Positions 11,207 through 22,772 of a stretch of DNA of 64,000 nucleotides are shown piece after piece. Numbering within the stretch: the stretch's first letter is position 1; every line of letters starts with the position of its first letter. The translations under genes and the position numbers were made by a program. The notes beneath the pieces were generated by a model. That model saw nothing but the letters and a program-made list of their open reading frames with translations. It was not told the origin of the DNA and made no database searches. This DNA is from Rosa chinensis (taxonomy: Eukaryota > Streptophyta > Magnoliopsida > Rosales > Rosaceae), in contig NW_020126821.1 in NCBI RefSeq assembly GCF_002994745.2, positions 186,001-250,000 on the forward strand, read 5' to 3'.

Positions 11207-13195
11207 AGCTTTTGCTAGTCCCTTAGCAAAATCTCACAAAGACTCAACTAAGACTCAACGAAAATTTAAAGACTCCACAAACAATGACTCTATTGCCCTT
11301 CAACTTTTTGTCTCAGCAATCTCTTACTTTCACAACATCAAGATTAGCACTCCACCAAGAATCAATGTTTTGGCATTCGAGAGTAAATTAAAACACATAA
11401 TTTACATATACACAAGTAGGACTTGGTTGGAACAATGGTGATGGTTTCTGTTAAGCATGCTTCAAACAAGTATGATTCAAATCCTCACAAGGTGTATCCA
11501 CTCTTTCTTCTCTCAGAATTCAAGGCAATGCTTAAAAGCTTATAATCACTCAATTATATGTGAGAGAAAATATTTTGAGACAATCAAATAGCTCACATAT
11601 ATAAGAAACGAAAAGCACTTTGTGAATATAATTTTTTTTTTTTCAAAAGATCTCATGAAAGATACCAACTACTTGCACGGATGGACCCAAGCCATAGGTT
11701 CAACTCTTGTAACTCATCTCCACATCAAAGGCTGTCCCATCTTAAGGATCAAGAAGGTCTTCTCAAAGGTTGTAATGGGGCTAAGGCTCAAGGTTTTAAG
11801 AAATGAAAGATAAGGATTTAACAAAGTGTCCTAAAAACCTAGCAGAGCTCATGCAGATGTAGATGACTACTAGAAATCCACCAAGGCATTGCAAAAACGT
11901 CACATCCCATAGAGGTAACATAAAAGGGCCTAATGTCTTCATGTTGGGCCTAACTTCACTCTAAACTTCCTTTCAACTCTTGTGAATTGGACAAAGACCA
12001 AATTTTTCAATAGCGGGCCTTCCATTCAAAACAATCTCCAAACTCACCAAGTATGGGGGACTAAAATCCGTAGACATATTTTTCATTTTCTTTTCTAGCC
12101 GTACACATTTTTTTTTTTTTCATTTTCTTTTTCACGGCTTCCACATATATTTTTCTTTTTGTGGACAAGTCTACCCCCACACTTGAACTTTCACCTCTTC
12201 TCAATCTTCATCCTTGCGCCAAATCCTCAAGTAGTAAGTCTCAAAGATAGCTCCACTAAGTTTTTAGAACAAAGGGTAGGATTGTAGCTATACTAAGGTT
12301 CAGGGGTTAAGGATTTTAAGGGTAATGAAAGAAAAGGCTTAATGTAGGCTCAAAGGGGTTTATCTAAGGGAGTCCCACGACGGGCACAAATGGGGACACA
12401 GGCTTATTTGGCAATGGTGGTAATTCCTAGGGTGCCTCTATCCTTTCTAGAATCAGGGCCATGTATTGATATAACGTTTCAACAAGCACAAGAGTGAATT
12501 CTAGCATTCTCTAGTCCATCAAACTTAATCTATGGCAAGCAGTCAATCAACATGAAAGAATAATGAGATCATCAAAACATCGCCAAGAAAATGAGAATAT
12601 ATTTTTCATTTCTCTCCAAGAAAAAGGGACATGGCTCAAATATCTCACATGGCTTTATGAATCAAAACTTATCTTAACATACTCATATTCTGTACCAAGG
12701 TCACGAGATCCATATCCACTACACATGCATATATTTTTCATATATCTCAATTAACCAAAGAATACCATTTAAAATCATCTCAATCTTGTGATCCTCTTTT
12801 AGGTATAATTTCAGAGATATAAGCTCATCCTAGACAGTTGAAATGGCATCCTATGACTCAAAAACAAAAATAAAAGCAACGAAAATTTTTAAATTTTTGA
12901 CATTTTTCGATTTTTTGGTTTTTCCAATATATATGACTCAAAATAAAAAAGTATAAATCCCTTCCCCCACACTTAAATATTGCATTGTCCTCAATGTAAT
13001 CAATTATAAACATGCAATGAAACAAATAAGCATAGATAGAAGATATTTACGAAAATAAAAACAAAAGAGAAAATTTGAAAAATAAAAGAAATAAGGAAGG
13101 AGAAAGCAAATCTGTGTTTTTGACTCCTTCACAGCTGCTTCTGAATTGGGTTGCCTCCCAAGCAGCGCTTGAGTTTAACGTCTTTCAGCCAGACG
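11207..13195 (-). other. Element C 3' noncoding region
   Basis: About 2 kb homologous to the region between pol stop and polypurine tract in B (20798-22757), without coding capacity. It includes two further AAGTGTGGGGG motifs on the minus strand at 12174-12184 and 12964-12974. It ends near GCAGCGCTTGAG, matching the stretch just after the pol stop in B. That stretch also includes TTGGGAGGCAACCC on the sense strand. Confidence 0.85.
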
Positions 13196-13330
13196 GAATA
13201 GAAATTAAAAAGTTAGTAACTATAATTAACAAAGATTTACAAAATATATAAACAAGTAACTATGAATTACAAAATACAAGAATAATTAACAAGTACATTG
13301 TACATACGACACAAGTTAGGTATACAAGTG

Positions 13331-13333
<3 letters not shown>
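13196..13333 (-). other. AT-rich joint replacing gag-pol in C
   Basis: About 140 bp of AT-rich sequence with no match to B coding sequence. D has the same kind of stretch at about 38345-38496, so both descend from one deletion derivative. Origin unknown. Confidence 0.7.
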
Positions 13334-13362
<29 letters not shown>

Positions 13363-13414
13363 CACGAAAAATATTTACACAAGTGTTTTTTTTTTTTTTT
13401 TTTTTTTTTTTTTT
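13334..13414. repeat. A29/T29 inverted homopolymer pair
   Basis: A run of 29 A (13334-13362), a 23-base spacer, and a run of 29 T (13386-13414). A single strand could fold into a perfect A:T stem. D has a 20/17 version (38497-38516 and 38538-38554). The T-run corresponds to the leader poly(A) of B in opposite strand. Confidence 0.9.
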
Positions 13415-13989
13415 GTACCTTAGTGTATCACAACATTTTATTTTGTTATAAATATTATTGATATCGAATCTAATTCCAAGCGGTAAATCAAGTGGACATG
13501 CGGCCCAAGTATAGTCGCCTAGACACAAACTCCCTTTCTCATCCTTTGGGCAACCTTACTGAAATGGCCAGGTAGGGGAGGACGAACACGAGAGGAAAAA
13601 TCCATTTTGGCATGAGCTACTCCCACATAGTGGTTTAGGCCCATTTGTAAGCACTTCTGGATTCAAAAACCCGTCATGAATGTTGTCCCCTTCCTAGACA
13701 CCATTCCACATAGGCTATACTTACTGAGATGAAAAAGGTCATAAGTGTGAAGACAGTTCAACAAGTGTTAATAAAGGCCGCCCTCAACCTTAAGGGACCT
13801 GAACTAGGTACCAATAAGGGGTTTAGGCCAATATTAACAAAAGAGACTTCACCTATTCCATTCAATTTACAACTTACAATTAAAACTCGTATTCAACAAT
13901 ATAAAAAACAACCTAAGTAAATTAATTAATCTATGTTTCGAACAAAATATATACAACAAATATTCACAATTTAACAAGTGATTTTTCAA
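13415..13989 (-). other. Element C leader remnant
   Basis: Matches the primer-proximal part of B's leader, with one leader module. Relative to D it lacks about 150 bp next to the T-run, so C is a further deleted version. No ORF of note. Confidence 0.8.
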
Positions 13990-14007
13990 TCCCCGGCAAC
14001 GGCGCCA
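13990..14007 (-). other. Primer-binding site of C (tRNA-Asp)
   Basis: Minus strand reads TGGCGCCGTTGCCGGGGA, five bases from the LTR end, as in B. Confidence 0.93.
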
Positions 14008-14012
14008 AAAAT

Positions 14013-16050
14013 TGATGCGCTAAAAGCAAGCGCATAATTTAACCCTGAAATGTCATTAGTAGTAAAAGTAAGTAGGGATCGTTCTATTCCGGGGATTGAG
14101 GGTACACCTGTCATTGTCAAACAATTAAACAATTAAAATTAAAACAAAGTATAATATTCACAAAGATATTCACAAGTATAAACATTATTTACGAAAAGGG
14201 GGGATTTTATTTTTGGTTTTTCGAAAATAAAACTAAGTAAACAAAACAATTAAAATGAAAAAACATAAATACAAATATGGAATGAGAGAACAAAGATCAA
14301 AACCGAAACATATGATCAAAATTGACTCAAACCCTAATATTGTTCATCTAAGTCGTGAGAAAGGAGTTGATCATGTGAAACATTCGAAAGCAAATGAATT
14401 CCCATTTTTTACTTTTCAATGCTAATTAACCTAAGCGAAAGCACCTAGATTAATCCTATCAAACATGCAATCAAACCCTAGAAAGCTAGTCAATCATGTC
14501 ATGTTTAACGCATTACACATAGAGAAAGGCTATCAACTCAAGTGTACAACTTAGTATGGAAAAGTCCACCTAATTGCAATCCTCGTTAATTAAATTCAAT
14601 CTTTGTACAAAACCTTTACTACTTTGATTCAAGTTTACACAAAACGAAAAGTCGATTTCATGTTCTTAAACCTAGCACCAATTATATCAAAACCCTAAGT
14701 GTTTGCAACCACATAAGATTAAAATACAAAAGTTATCTATAACGCAAATTTAATTAAACAAACCCACATAAGCAACTCTCGAATCACAATAATATGAATC
14801 TGAAAATTCTCAATTAATCATAAAAATTCCAGAAATTAATATTTGTTCAAACACATATGTCAACTAGTTCATAACCAACGAAATTCAAAGCAAAGGTTAC
14901 AAAGGAGAATCGGATTACACCGTGAGATGGGGATGGTGATGAACGATTGATGTGGTGGTCTCTTGAATCTCGAAAGCAAGCTTCAAGGTTGGATATGGAT
15001 GATGGAAGCTCACGGCTATGCTTCTTCTCCCTTGGCCTTGCTTGAACTCGTGGAGATGACTAGAGGATGGAGAAACTCACGGCTATGCTAAGAACTTTTC
15101 TGAATTTTTTCTAAAGTGTAAATTGTATGGGGGAGAGGAACCCTTGACGTTGAGAAAAGGGGAGAATATATAGGGGTACGGCTAGGGTTCTCCAGGCAAT
15201 CAGAAATTTCCACATCACTTCAACCAATGGTATGATGCCAAGTAAGCCTTGTGATGTGGTCCAACCAATCGTAGAATGCCAAGTAAGCCTTGGTGTGTCA
15301 TCTAACCAATCAAAACTCTCCAAATTAATTCCCTAAATTCCTTTAATATATATCCTTGCCGAAATTATATAAGGATTTTCTGATTTTCTTCATTAATTTC
15401 GGCCAAGAATATCTTAGGAGAGAGTAATTGCCGAAATTCCATAAATAAATGCTGATTTGCTTCACCATTTTCGGCCAAAAATCACATTTAAATCTTCCAA
15501 GAATATCTCTTTGCCCTTAAAAATCTCCCTTGAATTACTCCAATCAAAATCTTCAATTATATTTTCAGATTTTCAAGTTGCCTCCTCCTTTTCCTCTTTG
15601 TATTTTACGGCAAACACATATATATTCTCCAAAAATATCTCTCATGTGACACAAACCCTAATTTCCATGGGCCTTTATCCATTTGCCGAAATCCATAACC
15701 TCTTGAGAGTTCTTGGGCCTCTGTGCGTCACCTTCAAGCCATGTCATCTTCATGAAACTTCTCGTTCCATTTATGAACTCAATTCTGCTTATTTATTCCA
15801 AAAACCTGAAAATAGAAGCTTTCTAAAATAAGAAATGGAAACTTTCTTAAACTAAAATGGAAACTTTCTTAAACTAAAATGGAAACTTTCTAAAAATGGA
15901 AAATAGAAACTACAAAACGGAAACTTTCTACAATTAGGAACTTTCCCATTCGAAGAATGGAAACTTTCCTAAACAGAGTTTTATTAAGGAAATAACGCAG
16001 AAAATATAGGGAAATAACAGTTAAAATGTCGCATTAAAATGCTCCTATCA
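14013..16050 (-). repeat. Element C 5' LTR
   Basis: 2038 bp, with the same length and, where I compared it, the same sequence as 9154-11191 at a constant offset of 4859. A TATA-like box lies at 15165-15172 on the minus strand, and the U3 array lies near 15815-15975. Confidence 0.95.
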
Positions 16051-16055
16051 TAGGA
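16051..16055. repeat. TSD of element C, right copy (TAGGA)
   Basis: Perfect repeat of 9149-9153. Confidence 0.97.
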
Positions 16056-17819
16056 CACTCTACTCGTAGGGTGCATGAGATGAGCAAGAATACTGCAATT
16101 GAGGACCAACTGAATAAGCTTACTCTACTCATGAATCAAGTGGTAAGTTCCAAGGGACCAAGTGCAACAATAGCTTGTGGGGTATGCTCTATGCAAGGGC
16201 ATGTTACAGATCAGTGCCCTCAACTTAATGAGAATGGAGGATGGGAATCTGCGAATGCTATTGGAGGATATCAAGGAGGATACCAAGGAGAACCTCAACG
16301 TCCTAGACATGATCCTTACTCCAATACGTACAACCCAGGATGGAGGGACCATCCCAACTTCAAGTGGACCAACAATGATAATGTTCAGAATCCTCTTGGT
16401 GGGAACTTCCAACGTCCTCAAGGGCCTTCATTCCAAGGATCATCTTTTCAAAGGCCCTACATGCCCCCTCCTCAACAGAACTCAGGACCTTCAATGTCTC
16501 ACTATGACAAAACGTTGGAAGCCTTGACTAGTTCCACCCAGGCCTTGACAAACTCTACTCAAGCTTTGATTCAAGGACAACAGACCCACACTAAGGATAT
16601 TGCAGATCTTAAGAAACAGATGGGCCAAGTTGTGGACTTCATGAGCAAGATTCATGAGACTGGGAAGCTTCCTAGTGGCACAATACCTAACCCTAAGGGT
16701 AATGTGGAGAATGCATCAGTTGTGACTACGAGGAGTGGGAGACCATTTGTGGATCCACCCAAGCAACCCAAGAAGGTCCAAATGAGCATAGAGATTGAGG
16801 AAGACCAAGAACCCACCAAGTTGGGTATTGAGAAGGACCCTGCAACGTCAAAGGAAGAGACCAAGGCATCCTCATCTTTAAAGGCAAAACCGGAAATCAA
16901 AGGTAATAATTCTAACTTATCGAATTCGGTTATTGCTAACCCTTCTTCTTCTTGCATGCCCTTCCCACGCAGGTTCGCCCAATCTAAGAAGGATGAAAGT
17001 GACCAAGCTATCTTGGAAACTTTCAAGAAGGTGCAAGTGAACCTACCCCTCCTAGAAGCCATCAAGCAAGTCCCTAAGTATGCCAAGTTCCTCAAAGAGC
17101 TTTGCACTACTAGGAGAGTAAACCGTGAAAAGGAGGTGGTAAAGGTAAGTGAGAATGTCTCTGCTCTAATTCAGAGGAAGATCCCTCCAAAGTGTAAGGA
17201 TCCTGGAAGCTTTACCATTCCTTGTACTATTGGTAACTCTAGATTTAAGAATGCCATGCTAGACCTAGGTGCATCTGTTAATGTTATGCCCTATTCTGTT
17301 TATGAAACCCTAGGTCTAGGGGAACTTAAATCTGATAATGTTATCATTCAGTTAGCTGACAGATCCAATGCATACCCTAGAGGTTTGTTGGAGGATGTGC
17401 TTGTACAGGTTAACCATCTTATCTTCCCAGCTGACTTTTATGTATTGGAAATGGAGGACTCCCCTGTAAGTTCCACTCCATTGCTTTTGGGACGTCCTTT
17501 CTTAAGGACAGCTAGGACGAAGATTGATGTGTATGAAGGCTCTCTTACAATGGAGTTCGATGGTGACATTATTGGCTTTAACATCTTTGAAGCCATGAGG
17601 TATCCCCTAGAGGTTAATGATTGTTTTTCTGCTGACATTTTGGATGAACTTGCGCAGAAAATGTTTGATGTTATGCATGAGGATACCCTAGTCACTACCC
17701 TTGAGAGTGGGGTAGGCTATACAAAGGAAGGCGTCACCATCCCAGAGGACAAGTTGAAAGACACTTGTGAGGAGACAATCATTGAAAACGTCTCCTTCCT
17801 TGAGGCGTCACCCTTTTAG
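16056..17819 (+). pseudogene. Element B Gag C-terminal part and protease, ending at a frameshift stop
   Basis: This continues the gag frame after C. A CCHC zinc knuckle (CGVCSMQGHVTDQC, CX2CX4HX4C) lies at about 16176-16217 and would bind the element RNA. A Gln/Pro/Asn-rich spacer and a charged Lys/Glu-rich linker follow. The aspartic protease carries LDLGASVNVMP at about 17258-17290 and LLGRPFLRTA near 17485-17515. The DLGAS form, rather than DTGAS, is usual for Athila-type elements. The frame ends at TAG 17817-17819 because one base is missing there relative to A and J, where the coding passes straight into pol. Protease would process the polyprotein inside the particle. Confidence 0.92.
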
Positions 17820-20797
17820 GTAAGTCTGTTTCTCCCTTGTCCATTCAGTTATCCACTAACAAGACGTTACCTTCAGTGGTTCAGGCCCCAGAACTTGAGC
17901 TAAAACCTCTTCCAGACCATTTGAAGTATGTCTACTTAGGGGACAAGGAAACCTTGCCAGTGATTGTGTCCTCTGCACTAACAACTCCACAAGAAGAGAA
18001 GTTGGTGGAAATGTTGAAGCAACACAAGACCGCCATAGGATGGACATTGGCGGATATCAAGGGAATCAGCCCTACAACTTGCGTCCACAGGATACTTCTA
18101 GAGGAGGGGTCTAAACCCACTAGAGAGGCTCAACGTCGTCTCAACCCTCCAATGATGGAAGTAGTGAAGAAGGAGGTTATCAAACTCCTTGATTGTGGGG
18201 TAATCTACCCTATTTCTGACTCCAAGTGGGTCTCTCCAGTTCAGGTCGTGCCCAAGAAGTCTGGGATCACTGTGGTAAAGAATGCTGATAACGAACTGGT
18301 GCCCCAAAGGACAGTAACAGGCCACAGAGTATGCATTGACTATAGGAGGCTCAACGCAACCACAAGGAAAGACCACTTTCCTCTGCCATTCATTGACCAG
18401 ATGCTTGAGCGCCTAGCTGGACATGACTACTACTGCTTCCTGGATGGATACTCTGGTTACAACCAGATTGCAATTGCAAATGAAGATCAAGAGAAGACAA
18501 CCTTCACTTGCCCCTTTGGAACGTTTGCCTATAGACGTATGCCTTTCGGACTTTGCAACGCTCCAGGTACCTTTCAGAGGTGTATGGTAAGTATCTTTTC
18601 AGATTATATTGAGAAAATCATAGAGGTATTCATGGATGACTTTTCAGTTTTTGGAAAGAATTTTGATGATTGTCTTAATAATCTGGAGATAATTCTGAAA
18701 CGTTGCATGGAAACTAACCTTGTCTTAAACTGGGAAAAATGCCATTTTATGGTTAAACAAGGAATAGTTCTAGGACATATTGTCTCTGCTAGGGGTATAG
18801 AGGTTGATAAAGCCAAGGTTGATATTGTGCGTCACTTACCCTCTCCCACTTCTGTGAGAGAGATTCGTTCTTTCCTTGGTCATGCAGGTTTTTACAGGAG
18901 GTTCATCAAGGACTTCTCCAAAATTTCGAGACCCTTATGTCAACTACTCCAGAAGGATGTGCCATTTCACTTTGACAAGGAGTGTCAAGAAGCTTTTGAC
19001 AAGCTTAAGGAGTTGTTGACATCTGCCCCTATCATGTTACCTCCAGACTGGTCCTTGCCCTTTGAGTTGATGTGTGATGCCTCTGACTATGCAGTTGGAG
19101 CTGTTTTAGGGCAAAGGAAGGACAAGCTACCCTATGCCATCTACTATGCCTCAAGGACTCTCAATGATGCACAAATGAACTACTCCACCACAGAGAAAGA
19201 GCTCCTTGCAGTTGTCTTTGCCCTTGAGAAGTTTCGCTCTTATTTACTTGGTACCAAAGTTACTATCTTTACTGACCATGCAGCTTTGAAATACTTGATG
19301 ACCAAGAAGGAGGCGAAACCAAGGCTCATCAGATGGATCCTACTCTTGCAAGAATTCGACGTGGAAATCAAGGACAAGAAGGGTAGTGAGAACGTGGTAG
19401 CTGACCACTTGAGTCGCTTAGTGCATGCAGAAGATTATCTCCCTCTGGTGGAGACATTTCCAGACGAGCAACTCTTTGGACTTCAGGTAAGTGAACCATG
19501 GTATGCAGACATTGTGAATTATATTGTGTCTAGAAAGATTCCTGATACCATGTCACGTGCTCATAGGGATAGGCTTAAGAAAACTGTTAAGCAATATGTT
19601 TGGGATGAACCTTATTTGTGGAAGTATTGCTCTGATCAATTGATTAGGAGATGTGTGCCTGAACATGAACATAATGCTATACTTTCTTTTTGCCACTCTA
19701 AGGCATGTGGGGGACACTTTGGGTCTAAGAAGACTGCGTTTAAGGTGCTAGAGTCTGGGTTCTATTGGCCAACATTATTTAGGGATGCACATGCCTATAT
19801 TTTAACTTGTGATAAGTGCCAAAGAACAGGAAATCTAGGTCCTAGAGATCAAATGCCATTGTCCAATATAATAACTGTTGAAATATTTGATGTCTGGGGT
19901 ATAGATTTCATGGGACCTTTCCCTTCATCTTTTGGGTTTCTCTATATCTTACTTGCAGTGGACTATGTTTCCAAATGGGTGGAAGCAAAGGCCACTAGAA
20001 CTAATGACTCTAAGGTTGTTGCAGATTTTATCAAGTCTAACATCTTTAGCAGGTTTGGAATGCCTAGAGTTCTCATTAGTGATGGAGGATCCCATTTTTG
20101 CAATCGGACGATTGAGGCTCTCTTGAAGAGATATGATGTCACACATAAGGTTTCTACACCTTATCACCCACAAACTAGTGGGCAGGCTGAGGTCTCTAAT
20201 CGTCAGATTAAGGGGATATTGGAGAAGACTGTGAACCCCAACAGGAAGGACTGGTCCTTGCGTCTAGAGGATGCTTTGTGGGCCTACAGAACTGCATACA
20301 AAACTCCCATAGGTATGTCACCATATCGAATTGTCTATGGCAAACCATGCCATTTACCTGTGGAGTTGGAGCACAAAGCTTGGTGGGCTGTGAAGCAGTT
20401 CAACATGGATATGGATGCAGCTGGGCTTCATAGGAAGTTGCAATTGCAAGAGTTAGAGGAGATAAGGAATGATGCCTTTGAAAGTGCTAAAATTTACAAG
20501 GATAAGACTAAGGCATTCCATGACAAAATGATTCGAAGAAAGACTTTTGTTGTGGGTCAAAAAGTTCTTCTCTTCCATTCTCGTCTCAAACTCTTCCCAG
20601 GTAAGCTTCGTTCTCGTTGGATTGGACCTTTTGTTATCACTCATGTGTTTCCTCATGGAGCTGTGCAGATAAAGAGTGAACATACAAGCAACGAGTTCAA
20701 AGTGAATGGCCATCGCTTGAAGCCTTACTATGAGACATTTGTGGAACATGAAGTGGAGGATGTACCCCTCCAAAACGTTCCAAACCCTGAGGATTAA
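17820..20797 (+). pseudogene. pol: Element B Pol: reverse transcriptase, RNase H, integrase (open from 17820 to the stop, no own start)
   Basis: One frame of about 990 codons, complete in domains but shifted against the upstream Gag-protease. Residues counted from 17837: RT with [11 protein letters not shown] near 130, CIDYRRLN near 170, and the catalytic FMDD at 265-268 (18629-18640). RNase H has Asp in MCDASD (about 412), Glu in TTEKELL (about 453) and Asp in FTDHAAL (about 478). The integrase zinc finger is GGHFG near 626 and CDKC near 658. The catalytic DDE lies in GIDFMGP (about 689), LISDGGSHF (about 747) and GQAEVSNR (about 782). A C-terminal region ends with [11 protein letters not shown]. 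These enzymes copy the RNA to DNA and insert it. No chromodomain is seen. No start codon of its own is evident. All catalytic residues I looked for are present. Confidence 0.94.
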
Positions 20798-21028
20798 ATG
20801 GAGGTACAAGTCTAGGCTGAAAGACTATAAACATTAAGCGCTGCTTGGGAGGCAACCCAATTCTGAAGTAGCTGTGGAGGAGTCATCAACGCAGATTTGT
20901 TTTATCTCTCCCTTTTACTTCTCCAATTTTTCTTTATGTTGGTAGTCATTTTCGTAAATTTCATCCCTATATGCTTAAGTGTTCCATTGCATGCTTTTAT
21001 TGATTACATTGAGGACAATGCAATATTT

Positions 21029-21045
21029 AAGTGTGGGGGAAGGGA
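21029..21045 (+). other. Internal polypurine-like tract 1
   Basis: AAGTGTGGGGGAAGGGA, sharing its first 13 bases with the true tract at 22758. It is preceded by a conserved TTGAGGACAATGCAATATTT. The same motif is at 28003 in A and, on the minus strand, at 12964 in C and 47461 in J. Confidence 0.7.
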
Positions 21046-21815
21046 TTTACACTTTTATCTTGAGTCATATATTGAAAAATACAAAAAAAAATTGAAAAAT
21101 GTCAAAAATTTAAAAATTTCCGTTGCTTTTGTTTTTGTTTTGAGTCTTAGGATGCCCTTTCAACTGTCTAGGATGATTCTATCTCTCTAAAATCATGACT
21201 AAAAGAGGATCACAAGATTGAGATGATTTTTAAACATGGTATTCTTTGGTTAATTGAGATATATGAAAAATGTGTGCCTTGTAGTGGATATGGATTCGAA
21301 AACTTTGGTACAGAATATGAGCATGTTAGGATGAGTTTTGATTCATATAAGCCCATGTGAGATAATTGAGCCATGTCCCTTTTTCTCGGAGTGAAATGAA
21401 AAATATATTCTTATTTTCTTGGCGATATTTTGATGATCTCATTATTCTTCATTTGATTGATTGCTTGCCATAGATTAAGTTTGATGGACTAGAGAATGCT
21501 AGAATTCACTCTTGTGCTTGTTGAGACGTTTGTCAATACATGGCCCTGATTCTGGAAGGGATAGAGGCACCCTAGGAATTTCCACCATTGCCAAATAAAC
21601 CTGTGTCCCTAATTGTGCCCGTCGTGGGACTCCCCTAGATAAGCCCCTTTGAGCCTACATTAAGCCTTTTCGTTCATCACCCTAAAATCTTTAACCATGA
21701 AGCTTAGTATAGTAACAACCCTACCCTTTGTTCTAAGAACTTAGTGGAGCTATCTTTTGAGACATACTACATGGGTTTGGTGCTAAGGATGGAAATTGAG
21801 AAGAGGTTAAAGTTC

Positions 21816-21826
21816 AAGTGTGGGGG
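21816..21826 (+). other. Internal polypurine-like tract 2
   Basis: AAGTGTGGGGG followed by TAGAC. Counterparts are at about 29014 in A and, on the minus strand, 12174 in C and 46685 in J. Confidence 0.65.
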
Positions 21827-22757
21827 TAGACTTGTCCATAAAAAAAAATGTATGTGAAAGCCGTGAAAAAGAAATGAAAAAAAAATTGTATACGGCTAGA
21901 AAAGAAAAGAAAGAAATATTTATGGATTTTAGTCCCCCATACTTAGTGATTTTGGAGTTTACTTTGAAATGAAGGCCTATTAAAGAAAAATTTGACCTTT
22001 GTCCATTCACTAGAGTTCAAGGGAAGTTTACAATGAAGATTGGGCCCAACATGAAGACATTAGGCCCCTTTTATGTTACCTCTAGGGAAAGTGACGTTTT
22101 TGCAATGCCTTGGTGGATTTCTTGAGGTCTCTACATCTACATGTGCTCTGCTAGGTTTTTAGGACACTTTGATAAATCCTTACCCTTCATTTCTTAAAAC
22201 CTTGAGCCTTGGCCCCATTACAACCTTTAAGAAGACCTTCTTGATCCTTAAGATGGGACAGCCCTTGATGTGGAGATGAGTTACAAGAGTTGAACTTATG
22301 GCTTGGGTCCATCTGTGCAAGTAGTTGGTATCCTTCATGAGATCTTTAAAGAAAATTATACATGTGCTTTCGTTTCTTACATGATGTGATATACTTGTTA
22401 TCTTTCACATATACTTGAGTGTATAAGCTTTTAAGCATTGCCATGATCTGAGAGAAGAAAGAGGGATATAACTTGTGAGATTTGAATCAAACTTGTTTGA
22501 AACATGCTTAACAGAAACCATCACCATTGTTTCAACCAAGTCCTACTTGTGTATATGTAAGTTATGTGTTTTAATTAACTCTCGAATGCCTAACATTGAA
22601 TTTTGGTTAAGTGCTAATCTTGGTGTTATGAAAGTAAGAGATTGCTGAGACAAATAGTTGAAGGGCAATAGAGTCATTGTTTTTGTCAAGTCTTTAAATT
22701 TTCGTTGAGTCTTAGTGTGTGTCTTAGTTTGATTTTGCTAAGGGACTAGCAAAAGCT

Positions 22758-22772
22758 AAGTGTGGGGGAATT
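22758..22772 (+). other. Polypurine tract of B
   Basis: AAGTGTGGGGGAATT directly before the 3' LTR. It is the expected plus-strand primer site. Confidence 0.92.

Larger units (their letters stand above)
9154..16050 (-). mobile_element. Element C: complete non-autonomous Athila-family element (LARD-like), 6897 bp
   Basis: Two LTRs of exactly 2038 bp (9154-11191 and 14013-16050) flank a 2.8 kb interior holding, in element order, primer site, leader remnant, AT-rich joint, 3' noncoding region and polypurine tract. No gag or pol homology and no shared long ORF exist inside. I found no difference between the two LTRs by eye, so insertion is very recent. Primer site, tract and 3' region match B, so B/J-type enzymes are the likely drivers. 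It resembles the class called large retrotransposon derivatives. Confidence 0.95.
20798..22757 (+). other. Element B 3' noncoding region
   Basis: Nearly 2 kb between the pol stop and the polypurine tract. Athila elements of some plants have an env-like gene here, but no conserved ORF is present. The block is nonetheless kept in A, B, C, D and J, which suggests a cis role. It carries two extra AAGTGTGGGGG motifs. Confidence 0.85.

Noticed and set aside
13621..14012. Host promoter or gene fragment captured by C
   Set aside because: The sequence aligns with the leader of B, J and K. No host-like coding or splice pattern is visible.
16177..16527. 116-codon ORF overlapping gag, also seen at 22-378 in A
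   Set aside because: It is a shadow frame of the zinc-knuckle region. Gag domain motifs lie in the other frame.
17811..17840. Programmed frameshift between Gag-protease and Pol
   Set aside because: A and J read through in one frame. B simply lacks one base.
20897..21190. 97-codon ORF with a hydrophobic start after pol, as an env-like gene
   Set aside because: It lies in T-rich noncoding sequence. The matching places in A and J do not keep the start or the frame, and C and D keep the region without any need for coding.
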